This document shows positions 9,341 to 17,443 of a DNA stretch of 64,000 nt, piece by piece (within the stretch, counting starts at the first letter, position 1; the number at the start of each line of letters is the position of its first letter). Position numbers and translations under genes: made by a program. The notes under the pieces were generated by a model that worked only from the letters and a program-made list of their open reading frames with translations, was not told the origin of the DNA and did no database searches. Source of the stretch: Xanthomonas arboricola pv. guizotiae (GTDB lineage: Bacteria; Pseudomonadota; Gammaproteobacteria; Xanthomonadales; Xanthomonadaceae); assembly GCF_002940205.1 (NCBI RefSeq), contig NZ_MDSK01000008.1, positions 62,001 to 126,000 of the forward strand, in the 5' to 3' direction.

Positions 9341-10090
9341 TCACAGCACCCGACGTGCCTGGATGAACTTCTCGCTCCAGTAACCGCTGGCCAGCGAATC
9401 CACCCGCACGTCCTTGCCGCGGCTGGGCGCGTGCAGGAACTTGCCATCGCCGACCACCAGGCCCACGTGGTCGATGCGACCGCGCCTGCCGAAGAACACC
9501 AGGTCGCCTGCCTTGAGCGCGTTGGGGTCCTTGATCAGTTCTGCAGACTCGTCACGCGCGATGTCGCGCGACACGCGCGGCAGGTCGATGCCCAGGGCGG
9601 TCTTGAACACGTAGCCGACCAGGCCGCTGCAGTCGAAACCTTCGGTGGACTCGCCGCCCCAGACGTACGGGGTGCCGAGCAGGGCCATGGCACGTTGCAG
9701 GATCACCTGCACACGGCTGTCGGCCACGGCGTTCTGGGCAGCATTGGCTGCGCTCTGGGAGACGTCGTAATTGGCCAGCAGGCGGCTGAGGTCACCGGCG
9801 AACATCGCCGAGCGGTCCATCAGCGGAATGGCGTCGTTGGCGGCCAGGTGCGGAAGCAGGGCGGCCAGTGTTGCGGTGGCAGCGGCGTCGGCGCGGCTGC
9901 GGGTTGCGGCTTTCTCGGCGGCGACGGCGTTGTCCGCCGTGGTCGTCTGCGGAGCGGAGGGGGTGCCGTTGGCGGTCTGGGCCAGGGCGGGCAGGGCTGC
10001 GAGCCAAAGGGCAGTGGCGCATAGCAGGCGGAGCGGTTTCCGGGGCGGAAGCGGTGCGGCGCCAGTGTTGATCTGTTCGTCGTTCGTCAC
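9341..10090 (-). CDS. NlpC/P60 family cell-wall endopeptidase
   Basis: A 249-aa exported protein. A positively charged start leads into the hydrophobic segment ATALWLAALPALA, a signal peptide ending near ALAQ, then an Ala-rich spacer (residues 45-75) and the C-terminal NlpC/P60 domain. The triad is intact: Cys154 in FDCSGLV, His208 in IDHVGLV and His220 in FLHAPS. Such enzymes cut peptide cross-bridges of peptidoglycan. The start is GTG 10090. It is followed on the same strand by a terminator and preceded by a paralogous lipoprotein gene, with an AT-rich 109-bp spacer (10091-10199) likely holding its promoter. Confidence 0.88.
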   Translation of the reverse strand: MTNDEQINTGAAPLPPRKPLRLLCATALWLAALPALAQTANGTPSAPQTTTADNAVAAEKAATRSRADAAATATLAALLPHLAANDAIPLMDRSAMFAGDLSRLLANYDVSQSAANAAQNAVADSRVQVILQRAMALLGTPYVWGGESTEGFDCSGLVGYVFKTALGIDLPRVSRDIARDESAELIKDPNALKAGDLVFFGRRGRIDHVGLVVGDGKFLHAPSRGKDVRVDSLASGYWSEKFIQARRVL

Positions 10091-10199
10091 GCGGGAATCA
10101 CAATTCTGCTGTCGATGCGGGATGATGCCTTGGTGAAAGAATCGTTACGTTCAAAAAAAGTTAAATTTCCGTTTTGTTACTTGCGATGTGCGTCACAAT

Positions 10200-10778
10200 T
10201 CAGTGCAAAACCCGCTTTGAACCTGAATAATGGTCACGCCAGTAGGCGCCATCCAGGAAATCCAGGCGGACTGTACCGCCGGTGGTGGGTGCATGTACGA
10301 AGCGGCCTTCACCGACATAAATGCCGACGTGGGTCACGCTACCGCCGGAACCGAAAAACACCAGGTCGCCGGTGGCGAGTCGCTCGGGTGGGATACGTGG
10401 ACCCTGGATGGCGGCCAGATCGCGCGAGGTGCGCGGCAGCGCCAATGCCATCACGTCCTTGTAGACGTAGGTGACCAGCCCGCTGCAGTCGAAGCCGGTC
10501 TCCGGCGTGTTGCCGCCAAATCGATAGGGCGTGCCAACCAGTCCCAATGCGCGCATCAGGATGTTGTTGGCAGCGGCCGGGTCGGCCGGCGGTACTTGTG
10601 GCCACACGCGCGCTGCCGGCGGCTGCGCGGCTGGGCGCCGGACCGGTGGTTGCGACGAGCAGCCTCCCAACAGCAGCAGGCCCAGCAGCAGGCTTGCCGC
10701 GGCGCGCCGGGAGCGGGCGGCGAAAACTGGCGTGATATGCACGGAGCCGGGATAATGGGCGGTTAGAAAGGTCGCCAT
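10200..10778 (-). CDS. NlpC/P60 family lipoprotein endopeptidase
   Basis: A second NlpC/P60 enzyme, same orientation and domain as the next gene downstream. From ATG 10778 it is 192 aa; LLLLGGC (Cys40) is a lipobox, so the mature protein is probably anchored to the outer membrane. Catalytic residues are Cys98 (FDCSGLV), His150 (VTHVGIYV) and His162 (FVHAP). A GTG at 10742 would give a more usual 28-residue lipoprotein signal, so the true start is uncertain. It diverges from slyD with 73 bases between them. The pair probably arose by duplication, one form soluble and one lipid-anchored. Confidence 0.87.
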   Translation of the reverse strand: MATFLTAHYPGSVHITPVFAARSRRAAASLLLGLLLLGGCSSQPPVRRPAAQPPAARVWPQVPPADPAAANNILMRALGLVGTPYRFGGNTPETGFDCSGLVTYVYKDVMALALPRTSRDLAAIQGPRIPPERLATGDLVFFGSGGSVTHVGIYVGEGRFVHAPTTGGTVRLDFLDGAYWRDHYSGSKRVLH

Positions 10779-10851
10779 GATGGCGGCGCACCCGGCGGCC
10801 GACAAGCCGTCCTCCACCGTCTGCCACCGGGCAGCCTATCCAGAGCCAGGC

Positions 10852-11331
10852 ATGAAGATCGAAAAAGACAGCGTCGTCCGCTTCCACTACACCGTTTCGG
10901 AGATTGGCCAGGAGCCGATCGAAAGCTCCAAGGAGCGTGACCCGTTGGCGATCATGATCGGCCACGGCAACATCATCCCGGGCCTGGAAGCGGCCATGAT
11001 GGACAAGGAAGCCGGCGAGAGCTTCGGCGTGGACGTCAAGGCCACCGACGCCTACGGCGAATACCGCGAAGGCCTGAGCCAGCGCGTGCCCAAGAAGCAT
11101 TTCGGCGCCACCAAGCTGGTGCCTGGCACCCAGGTCGTGTTGCAGACCAACTTCGGTCCGCGCGCAGTGACGGTGCAGAAGGTCGGCATGAGCGTGGTCG
11201 ATGTTGACCTCAATCACCCGATGGCCGGCAAGGACCTGCACTTCGACGTGGAGATCATCGAAGTGCGTGAAGCCACCGCAGAAGAGCGCGACCATGGCCA
11301 CGTGCACGGCGACGGTGGTCATCACCACTGA
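10852..11331 (+). CDS. slyD: FKBP-type peptidyl-prolyl cis-trans isomerase, SlyD family
   Basis: Cytoplasmic prolyl isomerase and chaperone that also binds metal. The 159-aa protein starts MKIEKDSVVRFHYTV, keeps the FKBP signature around GHGNIIPGLEAAM, has an inserted flap domain between the FKBP halves (DAYGEYREGL to FGPRAVTVQK), and ends in a His-rich tail (HGHVHGDGGHHH), as in metal-binding SlyD. ATG 10852 is chosen over an upstream ATG because family members begin at this Met. A hairpin follows about 165 bases downstream. Confidence 0.94.
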   Translation: MKIEKDSVVRFHYTVSEIGQEPIESSKERDPLAIMIGHGNIIPGLEAAMMDKEAGESFGVDVKATDAYGEYREGLSQRVPKKHFGATKLVPGTQVVLQTNFGPRAVTVQKVGMSVVDVDLNHPMAGKDLHFDVEIIEVREATAEERDHGHVHGDGGHHH

Positions 11332-11497
11332 GGACGGGCGGGCCACGCGGTTGCGCGGTGATCGGGTGGGCAGGGCGCGTGTACCCACACGCACCTGTCG
11401 TATGCCGCTGTTCGGGCGCTGCGACGTCGCACGCGGCCCGGATGCATGTCGACCCGCCGCGATGGCTTGCCGCCCGTTTTGCGTGATTGCTGTTCCT

Positions 11498-11524
11498 GAC
11501 GGCCCGCCTCCTCGGCGGGCCGTC
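11498..11524 (+). terminator. hairpin terminator after slyD
   Basis: GACGGCCCGCC and GGCGGGCCGTC form a perfect 11-bp stem with a 5-base loop. The downstream T run is weak, so it may be a partial terminator or an mRNA end stabiliser. Confidence 0.55.
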
Positions 11525-11566
11525 TGCATTCTGCGGCGCGCGCCGCCGCACCTGGTTGCCTGAGCC

Positions 11567-12814
11567 GTGATGACATCCCGCGACACGCTGTTCCCCATCG
11601 CCGCGAGCGAGCGCATCGCGGTGCTGGACGTCCTGCGCGGCTTCGCGCTGCTGGGCATCCTGCTGATGAACATGGAAGCCTTCGTCGGCCCGCTCGATCT
11701 GGCCATGACCGGCGTGGAGCCGCACTGGCACGGTGCCGACCGGCTTGCCGACGCGCTGGTTTACGTGTTCGTGCAAGGCAAGTTCTACACGCTGTTTTCG
11801 CTGTTGTTCGGAATGGGCTTTGCGGTGATGGCGCAACGCGCCGCGCAGGCCGGGCGCGGGTTGTTGGGCACCTATTTGCGGCGTACCGTCGGGTTGCTGG
11901 TGATCGGGCTGCTGCATGCGCTGCTGCTGTGGTCCGGCGATGTGCTGGTGACCTACGCCTTGCTGGCCTTGTTGCTGCTGGCCACGCGCTCGGTGCCGAC
12001 GGTGACGCTGCCGTGGTTTGCCGTGTTGGTCTACTGTGGCGCGCCCGGGTTGATGTTGCTGTACGGCGTCGCAGGTACCTTGACGCAGCTCGATCCGGCC
12101 GCTGCCGTGGAATGGAAGGCCGCGATGGCCGATGCGGCGCAACAGGCGGCAGCGAACGTGCAGGCGCAGCGCACCGCCTTCGGGAGCGGTAGCTATGCGC
12201 AGGCCACGCTGCAGCGCTGGCACGACCTGCAGCACGCGATGACCGGGCTGAGCATCAATGGCCCGGCGATGCTCGGCATGTTCCTGCTGGGCAGCTGGTT
12301 TGTGCGCAGTGGCGCGATCGCCGCGCCCGAGCGCTTCCCGCGCCTGTTCCGGGCCCTGCGCTACGGAGTGCTGCCGCTCGGGCTGGGCGTGATGGGCGTG
12401 AGTTACGCGCTGGAGCCGTGGATCGATCCGGCGCGGCTGGATCTGCGCCTGTCGGGTGCATTCGCGTTGTCGCTGATTGCCGGCCCGCTGATGAGCCTGG
12501 GCTATGCGGCGTGGGTGGTGCGCCTGGCGCCGCGCCTGGCCTGGCTTGCGCCCGCCGGACGCATGGCGCTGAGCAACTACCTGCTGCAGTCGCTGGTGTG
12601 CACGTGGATCTTCTACGGTTACGGGCTGGGCTATTTCGAGCAGCTGCCGCGCGTATGGCAGCTGCCGTTCGCGCTGGCGCTGTTTGCGTTGCAGGTGGTG
12701 CTGAGCCACCAGTGGTTGCGCTGGTTCCGCTTCGGGCCGATGGAATGGCTATGGCGCAGCGTGACCTATCTGCGTGTGCCGCCGATGCGCCGCAGCGACG
12801 CGCGCGTGGGGTAG
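11567..12814 (+). CDS. DUF418 family membrane protein (YeiB-like)
   Basis: A 415-aa polytopic membrane protein of the YeiB/DUF418 type, related to heparan-alpha-glucosaminide acetyltransferase-like membrane proteins; the physiological role of the bacterial members is not settled. It starts with the family's IAVLDVLRGFALLGILLMNM segment and contains FVQGKFYTLFSLLFGMG and, in the C-terminal DUF418 domain, GRMALSNYLLQSL. About ten hydrophobic helices are visible. It ends 7 bases before the next gene's ATG, suggesting one transcript with the oxidoreductase and glutathione reductase. Confidence 0.85.
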   Translation: MMTSRDTLFPIAASERIAVLDVLRGFALLGILLMNMEAFVGPLDLAMTGVEPHWHGADRLADALVYVFVQGKFYTLFSLLFGMGFAVMAQRAAQAGRGLLGTYLRRTVGLLVIGLLHALLLWSGDVLVTYALLALLLLATRSVPTVTLPWFAVLVYCGAPGLMLLYGVAGTLTQLDPAAAVEWKAAMADAAQQAAANVQAQRTAFGSGSYAQATLQRWHDLQHAMTGLSINGPAMLGMFLLGSWFVRSGAIAAPERFPRLFRALRYGVLPLGLGVMGVSYALEPWIDPARLDLRLSGAFALSLIAGPLMSLGYAAWVVRLAPRLAWLAPAGRMALSNYLLQSLVCTWIFYGYGLGYFEQLPRVWQLPFALALFALQVVLSHQWLRWFRFGPMEWLWRSVTYLRVPPMRRSDARVG

Positions 12815-12821
12815 TGCGCAC

Positions 12822-14072
12822 ATGAGCGGCGCGCCTGTCGATGTGGTGGTGGTCGGTGCCGGCGCCATTGGGCTGGCGACTGCGCTGGCGTTGGTCGAAG
12901 CGGGCCGGCAGGTGCACGTGCTCGACGCCGGTGCGGTGGGTGCGGCGACGTCGTACGGCAACTGCGGCACCATCACGCCGAGCCATGCGCCGCCGCTGGC
13001 AGCGCCGGGCATGATCGCGCAGGCGCTGAAGTGGATGCTGACGCCGGACGCGCCGCTATATATCCGGCCACGCCTGGACCCGGCGCTGTGGCGCTGGTTG
13101 CTGCGGTTTGCGCAGCGCTGCAATACGCGTCACTGGCAGGCCAGCGCGCAGGCGCGCGCGGCGTTGCTGGGCGATGCGCGGCAACGCTTCGACGACTGGG
13201 TCGCGCGCTATGCGCTGGACTGCGAATTTCGCAGCGATGGGCTGGACTACGTGTTTGCCGATGCGCGCCGCTTTGCGCACTATCGCCACGAGTGCAACCT
13301 GCTTGCGCAGTGGGGCATCCAGGCCGAGATGATCGAGGGCGCCGACTACATGCGCCAGGATCCGGCATTTCGCGCGGGCATTGCCGGTGCGATCCATTTC
13401 CCCGGCGATGCGCATCTGCGTCCGGAGCGTTACACCGCAGAACTGGCAAGAGTGCTGCGTGTGCGTGGTGCGGTGATCCAGGCGCAGTGCCGCGTCGATG
13501 CGGTGGTGCCGGACGCACGCGGCGCATGCGTGCACACCGCGCGTGGGCGAGTGCAGGCGCGCGAGGTGGTCATCGCAACCGGCCCATGGTCGCCGCAGCT
13601 GGCGGCGCAGCTGGGCCTGCGTCTGCCGGTGCAGGCCGGCAAGGGCTATTCGATCACCTACACCGCCCCGGCGCTGATGCCGCGTCGCCCGGTGGTGCTG
13701 AAGGACCGGTGGGTGTTCGTGGTGCCGTGGCGCGATCGTCTGCGTATCGGCAGCACGATGGAATTCTCCGGGCACGACACCCACCTCAACCCTACGCGCC
13801 TGGCGGCACTGGAGCGTGCAGCGGCCGATTATCTGCATGCGCCGGCCGGTCCGGCCGTGATCGAGCGCTGGTATGGATGGCGGCCGATGACCTGGGACGA
13901 CCTGCCGGTGCTCGGCGCGCTGCCGGGCTGTCCTCACGTCTGGCTCGCAGCCGGACATGGCATGCTCGGCATCAGCATGAGCACTGCAAGCGGACAACTG
14001 ATGGCCGACCTGATCACGGGCCGCGCACCTGCGCTGGACCCGCATCCCTACCGGGCGGAGCGCTTCGCATGA
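12822..14072 (+). CDS. FAD-dependent oxidoreductase, DadA-like
   Basis: A 416-aa DAO-family flavoprotein. The N-terminal dinucleotide fold is VVVVGAGAIGLATA (GxGxxG at 12-17), and the C-terminal FAD region reads WYGWRPMTWDDLPVLG with GHGMLGISMSTASGQLM. This matches D-amino-acid dehydrogenase (DadA) and glycine/proline oxidase types, which oxidise amino acids and pass electrons to quinone. Substrate not provable from sequence. Its stop overlaps the start of glutathione reductase by ATGA, so the two are translationally coupled. Confidence 0.82.
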   Translation: MSGAPVDVVVVGAGAIGLATALALVEAGRQVHVLDAGAVGAATSYGNCGTITPSHAPPLAAPGMIAQALKWMLTPDAPLYIRPRLDPALWRWLLRFAQRCNTRHWQASAQARAALLGDARQRFDDWVARYALDCEFRSDGLDYVFADARRFAHYRHECNLLAQWGIQAEMIEGADYMRQDPAFRAGIAGAIHFPGDAHLRPERYTAELARVLRVRGAVIQAQCRVDAVVPDARGACVHTARGRVQAREVVIATGPWSPQLAAQLGLRLPVQAGKGYSITYTAPALMPRRPVVLKDRWVFVVPWRDRLRIGSTMEFSGHDTHLNPTRLAALERAAADYLHAPAGPAVIERWYGWRPMTWDDLPVLGALPGCPHVWLAAGHGMLGISMSTASGQLMADLITGRAPALDPHPYRAERFA

Positions 14073-15439
14073 GTGCCCGGTACGACTACGACGTGGTGAT
14101 CCTGGGAGGCGGTTCCGGCGGACTGGCCGCTGCGTTTCGCGCGGCTAAGTACGGCGCACGCGTGGCGATGATGGAGCCCAACGCGTTGGGCGGCACCTGC
14201 GTCAATCTCGGTTGCGTGCCGAAGAAGACGATGTGGCTGGCGGCCGATCTGGCCGGCAAGATCGAGCTGGCGAGTGCGTTGGGATTCGATGTGCCGCGCC
14301 CGACACTGGCCTGGCAGGAACTGGTCACCCACCGGCAGGGCTACATCGGCAACATCCACGCCAGTTATCGGCGCCGCCTCGACGAAGATGGCGTGGTCAT
14401 GATTCCGCAGCGCGGCGTGTTGCAGGATCGCCATACCATCATGGGCAGCGACGGCGTGCCGGTGACCGCCGAGCACATCGTGATCGCCACCGGTGCGCAT
14501 CCGCTGCGGCCGGACATCGAAGGTGCCGAGCACGGTGAGGTGTCCGACGATTTCTTCAATCTCTGTCATGCGCCCGCGCAGGTGGCGATCGTCGGCGGCG
14601 GCTATATCGCGGTGGAGATCGCCGGCCTGCTGCAGGCGCTGGGCAGCCGGGTGCATCTATTCGTGCAGGGCGAGCGGTTGCTGGAGCGCTTCGATGCCGA
14701 GCTGACCCTGCAATTGGCCGACAACCTGCGGCATCTGGGCGTGCGCCTGCATTTCGGTTTTTCCACCACCGGCCTGGAACGCGATGCAGAGGGCAGGCTA
14801 CGCGTGCATGGCCATCCTGCGCACCCCAGCGAGCAGGGCAACGACGTCTTCGACAAGGTGTTTTTCGCCGCCGGCCGACGCGCCAACACGGCGGGGCTGG
14901 GTCTGGAAGAGGTCGGGGTGCGCCTGGGCGCCAAAGGCGAAGTGGTGGTGGACGAAGGCCAGACCACCAGCGTGCCGAACATCCATGCCATCGGCGATGT
15001 CGGCGGCAAGGTCGGACTGACGCCGGTGGCCATCGCGGCGGGACGCAAGTTGATGGATCGCCTGTTCGGCAAGCAGCCGGATGCGCGCATGGACTACGAA
15101 GGCGTGCCGAGCGTGGTGTTCTCGCATCCGCCGCTCGGGCAGGTCGGGCTGACCGAGGAGCAGGCGCGCGCGCGGCATGGCAGCGCGGTGCGCGTCTACC
15201 GCAGCAACTTCCGCCCGATGTTGCACGCGCTGGCCGACGCGCCGCAGCGCAGCCTGTTCAAGCTGGTCTGCGTGGGCGAACAGGAGCGCGTGGTCGGCGT
15301 GCATCTGCTGGGCGAGAGCGCCGACGAAATGCTGCAGGGCTTTGCGGTGGCAGTGAAGATGGGTGCGACCAAGCGCGACTTCGACGAGACCGTGGCGATC
15401 CATCCCACCTCGTCGGAAGAGATCGTGTTGATGCATTGA
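14069..15439 (+). CDS. gor: glutathione-disulfide reductase
   Basis: Reduces glutathione disulfide with NADPH to keep the cytosolic thiol pool reduced. The 456-aa protein has the FAD fold VVILGGGSGGLA, the redox pair Cys44/Cys49 in GGTCVNLGCVPKK, the NAD(P)-binding fold VAIVGGGYIAVEIA and the C-terminal HPTSSEE motif that supplies the catalytic His from the partner subunit. HPTSSEE separates it from dihydrolipoamide dehydrogenase. It starts on ATGA overlapping the DadA-like gene. The stop codon lies within a triple octamer repeat. Confidence 0.92.
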   Translation: MSARYDYDVVILGGGSGGLAAAFRAAKYGARVAMMEPNALGGTCVNLGCVPKKTMWLAADLAGKIELASALGFDVPRPTLAWQELVTHRQGYIGNIHASYRRRLDEDGVVMIPQRGVLQDRHTIMGSDGVPVTAEHIVIATGAHPLRPDIEGAEHGEVSDDFFNLCHAPAQVAIVGGGYIAVEIAGLLQALGSRVHLFVQGERLLERFDAELTLQLADNLRHLGVRLHFGFSTTGLERDAEGRLRVHGHPAHPSEQGNDVFDKVFFAAGRRANTAGLGLEEVGVRLGAKGEVVVDEGQTTSVPNIHAIGDVGGKVGLTPVAIAAGRKLMDRLFGKQPDARMDYEGVPSVVFSHPPLGQVGLTEEQARARHGSAVRVYRSNFRPMLHALADAPQRSLFKLVCVGEQERVVGVHLLGESADEMLQGFAVAVKMGATKRDFDETVAIHPTSSEEIVLMH

Positions 15440-15452
15440 TGCATTGATGCAT
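15429..15452 (+). repeat. three tandem TGATGCAT octamers across the gor stop codon
   Basis: TGATGCAT occurs three times head to tail; the first unit ends in the last codons of gor and the second unit begins with its TGA stop. An octamer is not a multiple of three, but each unit brings its own TGA or shifts frame, so copy-number change would alter only the extreme C-terminus. Confidence 0.85.
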
Positions 15453-15917
15453 TGGTGCGGCAGTTGTGGCGGGACCAACGAGGGCATCAGTCCCTGGCCC
15501 GATGCAGGGAATGATGTCGGTCCCTGCGTTGCACAACTTGCGGTAGCCCCGCGCGACACCGCATGCCACTTCTGCACCCGACGCAGGTGCGCTTGACGCA
15601 GGCCAGGGCGATGCAAGCAGACGGATCAAAGCCCCTCTCCCCTCGGGAGAGGGGTTGGGGTGAGGGTCCGGTAAAGTCGATGCATCACTCACCTGCCGAT
15701 CTGCCGTCTACAGCCGGCGATGCCTCACCGGCATTGCATGGAAGTTGACCGCGCTGCTTGGTCTGCCGTGCCTGGTTCCGCGCGTCACCTCACTCCAACC
15801 TCCGCTCCGCGCTGTCAGCCCAAGCGCTTCAAGACACGCGCGCCGACAGCACGCTAAGCCTGCCTCCCCGTTCGGACGGAAGAGGGATCTCGATCCCGTA
15901 GCTGGCATCCTTGCGCG
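15440..15917. other. 478-bp non-coding gap with a palindromic repeat
   Basis: No gene is supported. At 15632-15667 there is CCCCTCTCCC-CTC-GGGAGAGGGG followed by TTGGGGTGAGGGT, a dispersed palindromic element type common between genes in Xanthomonas. The rest shows no clear promoter or terminator; the ATL gene begins at 15918. Confidence 0.55.
15632..15667. repeat. dispersed palindromic repeat (CCCTCTCCC type)
   Basis: A 10-bp perfect stem followed by a G-rich tail. It shares the CCCTCA/TGAGGG arm and the inverted C/G core with the element at 29835-29879, where the parts are arranged differently. Confidence 0.6.
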
Positions 15918-16325
15918 ATGTCCAAGCCCCGCAACCCAACGACGCGTCGATCCGCCAACCCATCTGCGCGTGCCGCCTCCAACGCCGAGCCGCCCTCCAG
16001 CGAACAGGCGCGATTACGCATTCTCGCGGCGATTCGTGCAATTCCTTCCGGCCAGGTTGCCGGTTACGGCGACGTCGCGTTGCGCGCCGGCCTGCCCGGG
16101 CGGGCGCGGCTGGTGGCGCGCGTGCTCAGCGGCAATGACGATCCGCAGCTGCCCTGGCACCGGGTGTTGCGCAGCGATGGCCGGATCGCGTTGCCGGAAG
16201 GCTCGTCCGGCTACCGTGAGCAATGCCGGCGGCTGCGTGCCGAAGGCGTGGTGGTCGCGCAGGGCCGGGTGCGCCGTGCCAGTGTCGCGCAGCGCCTGGA
16301 TGCCGCCGTGTGGGGACCTTCATAA
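15918..16325 (+). CDS. alkyltransferase-like protein (ATL, MGMT family without the acceptor Cys)
   Basis: A 135-aa protein with the MGMT C-terminal DNA-binding domain: AIPSGQVAGYGDVALRAG is the helix-turn-helix region, and the active-site motif that reads PCHRV in real alkyltransferases is PWHRV here (79-83). Trp in place of the acceptor Cys defines ATL proteins, which bind O6-alkylguanine without removing it and hand the lesion to nucleotide excision repair. A Ser/Pro/Arg-rich N-terminal tail of about 30 residues precedes the domain. Followed 40 bases later by the rhomboid gene. The Cys-to-Trp change is directly readable, so the call is firm. Confidence 0.87.
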   Translation: MSKPRNPTTRRSANPSARAASNAEPPSSEQARLRILAAIRAIPSGQVAGYGDVALRAGLPGRARLVARVLSGNDDPQLPWHRVLRSDGRIALPEGSSGYREQCRRLRAEGVVVAQGRVRRASVAQRLDAAVWGPS

Positions 16326-16365
16326 GCCTGCCGTTATGATGGTCGGCATTCCGAAGGATGCCGTC

Positions 16366-17064
16366 ATGCCCCAACTGCCGCCCGTCACCAAAGCGTTGTT
16401 GATCGCCAATATTGGCTTGTTCCTGCTGCAGTGGGCACTGGGCGACCTGGGCGCCGGCGTGCTGCCCTCCGATGCGGCGCTGTCCTCGTTGATGCTGTGG
16501 CCGATCTCCAACGGCTTCGATGCGTTATCGCCCGGCGCCAGCTTCATGCCGTGGCAGCTGCTGACCTATGCGTTCCTGCACGGCGGCTTCAACCATCTGT
16601 TCTTCAACATGCTGGCGCTTTTCATGTTCGGCGCGGCGCTGGAGCAGACCTGGGGCCAGAAGCGTTTTCTGACCTATTACCTGGTGTGCGTGGCCGGTGC
16701 CGGCGTGTGCCAGTTGCTGATGGCCTGGTTCACCCAGAGCGGGGCGCCGGTGGTGGGCGCGTCGGGTGGTGTGTTCGGCCTGTTGCTGGCCTACGGCATG
16801 CTGTTTCCCAATCAGCGGGTGATGCTGCTGTTCCCGCCGATCCCGATGAAGGCACGCACCTTCGTGATCGTGTTCGGCGCGATCGAGCTGTTCCTGGGTG
16901 CGACGGGCTGGCAGCCGGGCGTGGCCCACTTTGCGCATCTGGGCGGCATGCTGTTCGGCTGGCTGATGATCCGTTACTGGCGCGGGCAGTCGCCGTTTGG
17001 CGGCAGTGGTGGCAGGAAGGGCGGTGGCAAGGGGCGTAAGCCGCCATTGCGCGTGGTGCGCTGA
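16366..17064 (+). CDS. rhomboid family intramembrane serine protease
   Basis: Cuts membrane proteins inside the bilayer. The 232-aa, six-helix protein carries the catalytic Ser133 in GASGG and His191 in FAHLGG, with the HGGFNHLFFNM motif in helix 2, so the dyad is complete. It ends in a Gly/Lys/Arg-rich cytoplasmic tail (GGRKGGGKGRK). ATG 16366 is chosen because AAGGA lies about 9 bases before it; an upstream ATG at 16336 would add 10 residues. Its last codons are the left edge of a 163-bp tandem duplication that places a copy of the gene end downstream. Confidence 0.9.
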   Translation: MPQLPPVTKALLIANIGLFLLQWALGDLGAGVLPSDAALSSLMLWPISNGFDALSPGASFMPWQLLTYAFLHGGFNHLFFNMLALFMFGAALEQTWGQKRFLTYYLVCVAGAGVCQLLMAWFTQSGAPVVGASGGVFGLLLAYGMLFPNQRVMLLFPPIPMKARTFVIVFGAIELFLGATGWQPGVAHFAHLGGMLFGWLMIRYWRGQSPFGGSGGRKGGGKGRKPPLRVVR

Positions 17065-17367
17065 AACAGTCGCGGCATCGCAGATCGACGCTGACCCGTA
17101 GGAGCGGCCCCGGCCGCGATGGCCTTACCGATGAAGCCCCATCGCGGCCGGGGCCGCTCCTACCAGGTGTGCGTTGTCACAGATGAAAACTCAGGCACAA
17201 AAAAGCGCGCTGCGCGTGGTGCATTGAACCAGTTGCGGCATCGCAGATCCACGCTGACCCGTAGGAGCGGCCCTGGCCGCGATGGCCTTACCGATAAAGC
17301 CCCATCGCGGCCGGGGCTGCTCCTACCAGGTGTGCGTTGTCACAGATGAAAACTCAGGCACAAAAAA
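17048..17367 (+). repeat. 163-bp tandem duplication including the rhomboid gene end
   Basis: Bases 17048-17210 recur at 17211 onward with an exact 163-base offset and few differences. Each copy starts with the last rhomboid codons (CGCGTGGTG plus stop) and contains a 66-bp GTAGGAGCGGCC palindrome (17098-17163 and 17261-17326). The second copy keeps a ghost of the gene end (ALRVVH, stop). The right copy runs into the terminator at 17362-17395. Confidence 0.9.
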
Positions 17368-17395
17368 AGAGCGCGGAGTCCGCGCTCTTTTTTTT
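17362..17395. terminator. strong bidirectional terminator
   Basis: GAGCGCGG-AGT-CCGCGCTC stem with seven A before and eight T after. It serves the rhomboid gene on the plus strand and the M13 peptidase gene on the minus strand. Confidence 0.88.
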
Positions 17396-17443
17396 GTTGC
17401 CTGCCGCTGGGTGTCGATTGCCAGCGACTTCCCGGCGCTCGAA

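Noticed and set aside
17098..17326. CRISPR-like repeat pair
   Set aside because: Only two units, each an inverted repeat within a longer duplication; no spacers or cas genes.
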